Assembly (NCBI GenBank): GCA_036924285.1
Contig: JAYKYS010000014.1
Coordinates: 2,604,001-2,668,000 of the forward strand
Length of the DNA stretch: 64,000 bases
Source: Asterella californica
Taxonomy: Eukaryota; Streptophyta; Marchantiopsida; Marchantiales; Aytoniaceae
Direction of reading: 5' to 3'
In this document: positions 59,517-64,000 of the stretch, piece after piece
Layout: each line of letters begins with the position of its first letter
Numbering within the stretch: the stretch's first letter is position 1
Made by a program: the position numbers and the translations under genes
Notes under the pieces: generated by a model
The model's input: the letters and a program-made list of their open reading frames with translations, nothing else
The model's database searches: none
What the model was told of the DNA's origin: nothing

Positions 59517-61716
59517 CTACAAATATTCAAACCTTTAAGTTCAGTTGAATAGAATACCCATTCCAGCGTGCATGAACAAAATAACATATCTAACTCAGGG
59601 TAAACTAAACGAATAAAGTGTTTTCATGACCATCTGGCATTATTTTGCAGATAACAGCAGAGCCTTTTAACCGTGTGACAATTTATTCGTTCCTGAAATT
59701 CCTAGATAATGGTGCTCAGTATCAAGAAAACACTCAATGATCAAACCTTACCTTTTTGGTGCGGGCACATGCAGTAGTCCAGTATTACGAAACTTAGCGG
59801 ACAATAACCTGTGGATGACTCCTCAACTGCCCCACTGAAATTAGGACCCCGAGCTCATGCCGTGCTGCAGGTACATCCCCTTCTATGACCTCTGTAAAAA
59901 GTGGCAAGAAAAATAGCTCAGAACTCTGTTCCAAATACCGCATCAGTTACCAGAGGTCCTCAACAGATCCTGTTCACCTAGCTCCGAACTGACGCCCTAT
60001 TATCTTTCTAACATCAGTCAGTTCCCTAGCAAACGAAACAGCACGAATGAGGCAGCTAACAACGCCCACACTCCCAGGTTCTCTAAAGAAGAATTCATCT
60101 CCCGCCGAAGATCTTTACCCCTAGTCTACATACCCGCTATGGGCACCTGCTGATTTATATTTATATACTCGCAACTTTTACAAAGTCTACCCAACAGCTG
60201 AACGGCACTATTCAGCTCATCTCAAACTGCGGTCGGTAAACGTTTGAACTATCCTTAATACCTATTTGAAACGAAACTGAGTCCTCACGTATAGCAGAAG
60301 TAAGTACACACTGAAATTTCCCCACTATTTCTATTCGGATGTTGACATCTAACTGGAATTTCAGGTGGATAAAAGGAACATGTTCCCTTGACCTAACTCT
60401 TAGACAGTCACAATTTTCCTGCTAGGACTACTATGTATGAAACCAAAATAGCTAGAATAACGGCGTACAGCACTCTTAAGAAGGACTCTGAATAAGAGCA
60501 ACGAGATTAGGGTTCAAACCCTATTCCTTCATGCACAAACTATCTTCTCTAGCAAAAAGAGTAGTCACACCCCCTGCTTCTCAGGGACACCGCGCAACAA
60601 GCCGTACACAACATACCAAGAAAATTATTCAACTGATCACATTGGACTTTGGCTCGGCATGAACGGATTCACCCAGTTTAAACATCATTCAACTCTATCT
60701 CCGCACAGGGGTATTTGTTTATGTGACAAAATTGCTCTTGAAGCGACACGTGAGTCCAACGACAATTAGAAACTTTCTCCGCTTTCGCACCTGAGATTGG
60801 GTATAGAAAAAATCAAAATCCTATCAACCTTCGACTGTGACTCGAACCAAAACAAGTGCGAAACAAATCTCCCCATCATGCTTAAGAAGCTTGCGAACTC
60901 ACGAATCCAGTGCCGAACGCCCACCTATCCAGCATCTCCCGAGCGGAGTTTTATGATCACGTGGAGATAGCCAACAATGCCCACTGATATTCCCCACGAA
61001 ATGACTCCAAATAACAACTCGAGCTCAGAACTTCCCCGTCCCTGATCATCCAGCTGTTTCAGTGAACCATCACCTTATTTGAATACTTCTGTGTGATCCA
61101 ACTCCGGATGAACTCAGTGAGCCACTTCTTTCTCTTCTTTGATCCAACTCAGTGCACTCAACGTGCCACTTCACTTCAACCAACGAAGATCTACACGGAA
61201 CTCCAAACAGCCTTCAAATCACTCGACGCAAAATGCTATACCACTCCCTGCACTTCACGCGAAATGGTCCGCTGATTTGCTCTGGACCACTTCGCACTCA
61301 ATACTCACGACTGATTGAATGCCAGCCAGACCCTAAATCGACTGCGTCGGGAAATCTGCCAAGTACCTTCCAGTTGTTTCCCGCATAGAGTACCTAAGGT
61401 CTCATCACATACGGTACACCGTCGTACCGTCAGTCGTCTGACCATGACCACGATCCACGTCTGACGACCGGCCCTGACCAGTCATCAGTCACAAGTGGCA
61501 AGAGAGGCAAAGCTGAACTTCCTGTACAGGGTCCACTGTGACTGCTTGTCCCGGGACACTCACATTTGCTGTCCGCAGAGGCTGTGGTGCAGTTCAGTGC
61601 AAAGACAACTGTAATTAGCACATTACAGGATGTCGGGAGATGTCGAGCGGGGAAACGAGCATCATCAAGGAAGTCCAAAGCTCCCTGTATATTATATTCA
61701 CATCAAATGTCCAGGG
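59517..61716. other. Upstream region of the FCP1-like gene; no other gene seen
   Basis: Should contain its promoter and 5' UTR. No convincing ORF. A tRNA T-arm-like GGGTTCAAACCC at 60513 has no cloverleaf around it. Confidence 0.45.
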
Positions 61717-61760
61717 GTTTAATTTATTATCCTAGATTAAGGTTAAGTAATAAATTAAAC
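61717..61760. repeat. Hairpin with GTTTAATTTATTA arms
   Basis: Perfect 13-base arms (61717-61729 and 61748-61760). The same arm sequence occurs at 9326. Confidence 0.85.
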
Positions 61761-62756
61761 TCACAGTGTCTTAGTTCACTTAATCTCATTCTTATCGTAT
61801 TCACCTCCTGCTTGCCGGAGTTGAGTCTTACTGATTTGTGCTTGTATTTTCTCATGGCCTTGGTTTCGACCGTTCCAAGATTTTTTTTCTTTCTCTGTTC
61901 GTTTTAGACTATGTTAGTGTTTGATTTCTCTCTTCAAACCTGCCTCTCTCGTAAATTACTGAACTCCTGCACGCACGGTTTATACGGTCTTCCAACGTCG
62001 GGTGCTTGGGCTCGAACTCAGGACCTACAACCTGTTACTGAGTACATTTGTCATTGTGCTAACTCAAGCATTTGTAAAAACAGTGTTTTTCTGATCTCAT
62101 AAAGCTACGCGCGAGATAAGTCTCCCTGGTCGTGCAGCGCCCGTGAAAAATGACATTCGAAACGTGCCCGTAATTTCAGCGTGAAAACAGCGTGTTTAAG
62201 TTTCCAGTCTAAACCCGGCCGTTAACCAACCGGCGTTCCGGATTTTTTCCCCAATCCCTCCGACGTGCCGTCTGCTGCCAAAAGCCCGATGGGGATGCTT
62301 ATTTAGCAGCATGAAAGTCTACTCATGCATTATGGTTTATATCTTAGTCGAGTTGAGTACAGTATCCCAACTCGACTACCAGCAATCTCATATTGCAACT
62401 GTTTCTATTTTGAGAATATTCTATAATAAAGAATATAAAAAGTAACTCCTTTTAGATTTACGTATGAATTTTGATTCTCTTTCTAACAGGAACAGAGGCC
62501 ATCTTCAGTGATAGAGGCGCCCACCTAGAAAGAAAAGGTATCTAGATCAAATCATTTTGGCATTTGTTCTCTATTTCGGCATGTTGGCTTCCTAGATGGG
62601 AATCTATGTTGGATATGCAACTATGTCATGCATATCCAGGGATAGGGGACAAATATCTCTTAATCGTTGGCTTCCTGATCTAAACCTCTGCATGCCACTT
62701 CGGTTATAAGACAGAGTTACATGGTGCGGCCATGGGGGCTGTAAGCCATGTGGAAT
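61761..62756. other. Spacer with a possible tRNA-derived (SINE-like) stretch
   Basis: On the minus strand about 62068-61990 has an A-box-like TTAGCACAATGA and a B-box-like GAGTTCGAGCCC at roughly tRNA spacing, but stems do not pair properly. It may be a degraded tRNA-derived SINE head. No ORF is supported. Confidence 0.3.
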
Positions 62757-62890
62757 GGCTTTATAGCTATAACTTCGATCTACATCGAATGACATGTAAT
62801 ATAACTGAAATGGCGTCGAGAGGATGGCTTCATAGTTATAACTTCGATCTATATCGGATGGCATGTAATATGACTGAAGTGGCATCGAGA
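62757..62890. repeat. Two tandem copies of about 66-69 bp
   Basis: Both copies contain ATAACTTCGATCTA(C/T)ATCG, GGCATGTAATAT-like and ACTGAA(A/G)TGGC(G/A)TCGAGA blocks; the copies start near 62757 and 62826. Confidence 0.85.
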
Positions 62891-64000
62891 TGACATCAAG
62901 CGTCAAGGAAATTTTTAATAAGCAAGGGCTTAGCTTAGCATGGGGCTTGCTTGATTGTGACAAAATTAATTAACAAAGGCCTAGCTTAGCAAAGGTCTCC
63001 TTGGTTGATACGCAAGTCTATTTATAAAGACCATAGCTTCGCTGGAGTTATGGTTGAAAACGGCCTACATCGTGCGAAGAGGAGTATTGTACTGTTTTTC
63101 AAGGAGAGCTGTCGAGACGCACGAGGGGAAGACAAAGACTGAGAAGATCAAATTTTTGAAAGATTTCATTTGTGAAGCTGACGCAAGAAGAGAAATATGG
63201 TTTTGGTTTGGAGATCAATATACTTTCTGGTGAACTGGAGATGATCTTATTGCGTGAGAATCAACTATTTGGAGATCAATTTGCTCTTTGGCTCAAATAA
63301 GACTGTCTCTCCTAGAAGGAGAGACAGTCTTATTGAGTAAGTATCGATTGTCAAACAGGAGTTGGTATCTATGGAAGACTTTAGCTGTCACAAGAAGAGA
63401 AATAAAACATTGGGAGTTCGGGTTTCATCTATTGTTGTGTTTGGAGATGAATCTGTCTTTTGGTGAATCATAATTGATCTTATTGAGTAAGAATCGACTG
63501 TCAGACAAAAATTGATATTTGTGAGAGACTTTGGTTGATGTAGGCAAGCTGGTTGACCTTGGTCTTCTTGTTCAATCTCTACCCCCGCAATCAATTACAA
63601 TTAGAAGACTCGCCCTTCTTGAGATGGATTCTCTTCGACAACGTCGATGAGACTACAAACGCGGTAGCCTGCAAACAAAAAGAATTAATTCAATCAACAC
63701 ATTAATCTATTCCTTAATCCTTCTTGATAGAAAAATGAAGACGGAAGAGGTGAATAATAAATATTAATCATGATTATGTATGTACTAGGTGAATTAATAA
63801 GCTTCTCTTCATACCTTTGTCACATTTATTTGATTTCAGATATGAAGTTTTATCATTCAAAGCGTGCATTCTCACATGAGCTCAGTTCATTCTTTGTATG
63901 CGAGTGTCAATGTTTTGATACGTGATCTTTTTTCAAACCAACCAATCATGTGCTACTCTAGGTGGCTCTAGTGAGAGATGACTAGATATTATGGGTTGTC
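62891..64000. other. Repeat-like DNA, no gene
   Basis: Blocks TTTGGAGAT(C/G)AAT and CTTATTGAGTAAG-ATCGA recur between 63210 and 63510, suggesting mobile-element or LTR DNA without an assignable open frame. Confidence 0.4.
63296..63334. repeat. Perfect 18-base hairpin
   Basis: AATAAGACTGTCTCTCCT (63296-63313) and its exact reverse complement (63317-63334) with an AGA loop; the right arm continues into TATTGAGTAAG, itself repeated near 63480. Confidence 0.95.

Noticed and set aside
60493..60535. tRNA T-arm-like GGGTTCAAACCC
   Set aside because: No matching acceptor, D or anticodon stems around it.

Overview
The window looks like the nuclear genome of a land plant. It has spliceosomal genes with GT..AG introns, a nodulin-type MFS transporter, an FCP1-like HAD protein of plant type, a histone H2A locus with an intron at the usual plant position, and decayed MULE, Copia-type and Gypsy-type elements. 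The style of the aspartic-protease element and the HUH/Rep-like element remind me of seedless plants (bryophytes or lycophytes). That placement is an impression, not a demonstration. No prokaryotic or organellar gene content is visible.

Layout. 1-1.44 kb: 3' part of a frameshifted MULE transposase. 1.9-5.8 kb: an unusual seven-exon, now broken, gene with an RGG-rich start, an unrecognised domain and an FCP1/HAD fold. Its first intron holds an array of dyad-symmetric modules (2.55-3.32 kb), and a second, larger array follows its 3' end (5.96-7.05 kb). 7.27-8.07 kb (minus): an RPA1-like zinc/OB-fold fragment broken only by TGA codons. 11.3-22.8 kb: a local duplication zone with a histone H2A pseudogene, a lineage-specific gene built of tandem phase-0 exons, pseudo-copies of its 5' exons, and head-to-head H2A scraps inside duplicated segments. 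24.0-28.4 kb: gag-protease and Copia-type remnants. 30.5-33.3 kb (minus): an apparently intact three-exon nodulin-like MFS transporter. 38.2-39.0 kb: tandem repeats. 39.9-40.8 kb: remnant of a HUH/Rep-type mobile-element protein. 41-55 kb: AT-rich, gene-poor sequence with small hairpin elements and a minisatellite. 55.9-59.5 kb (minus): a host multi-exon gene fusing an FCP1-like domain to a long Arg/Ser-rich tail. 59.5-64 kb: no confident gene; hairpins and short duplications.

How it fits together. Probable working host genes are the MFS transporter, the FCP1-RS gene and perhaps the tandem-exon gene at 14.6-17.8 kb. Most of the rest is mobile DNA in decay. The strongest candidate for something undescribed is the 2.2-7.05 kb unit. 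Two arrays of about three dozen interrupted palindromes accompany the FCP1-like gene, and in many modules the two arms change together (CGATACA/TGTATCG, CGACACA/TGTGTCG, CGAAACA/TGTTTCG). The second candidate is the exon-shuffling gene at 14.6-17.8 kb. All gene models were read by eye from splice sites and family resemblance; no search was run.
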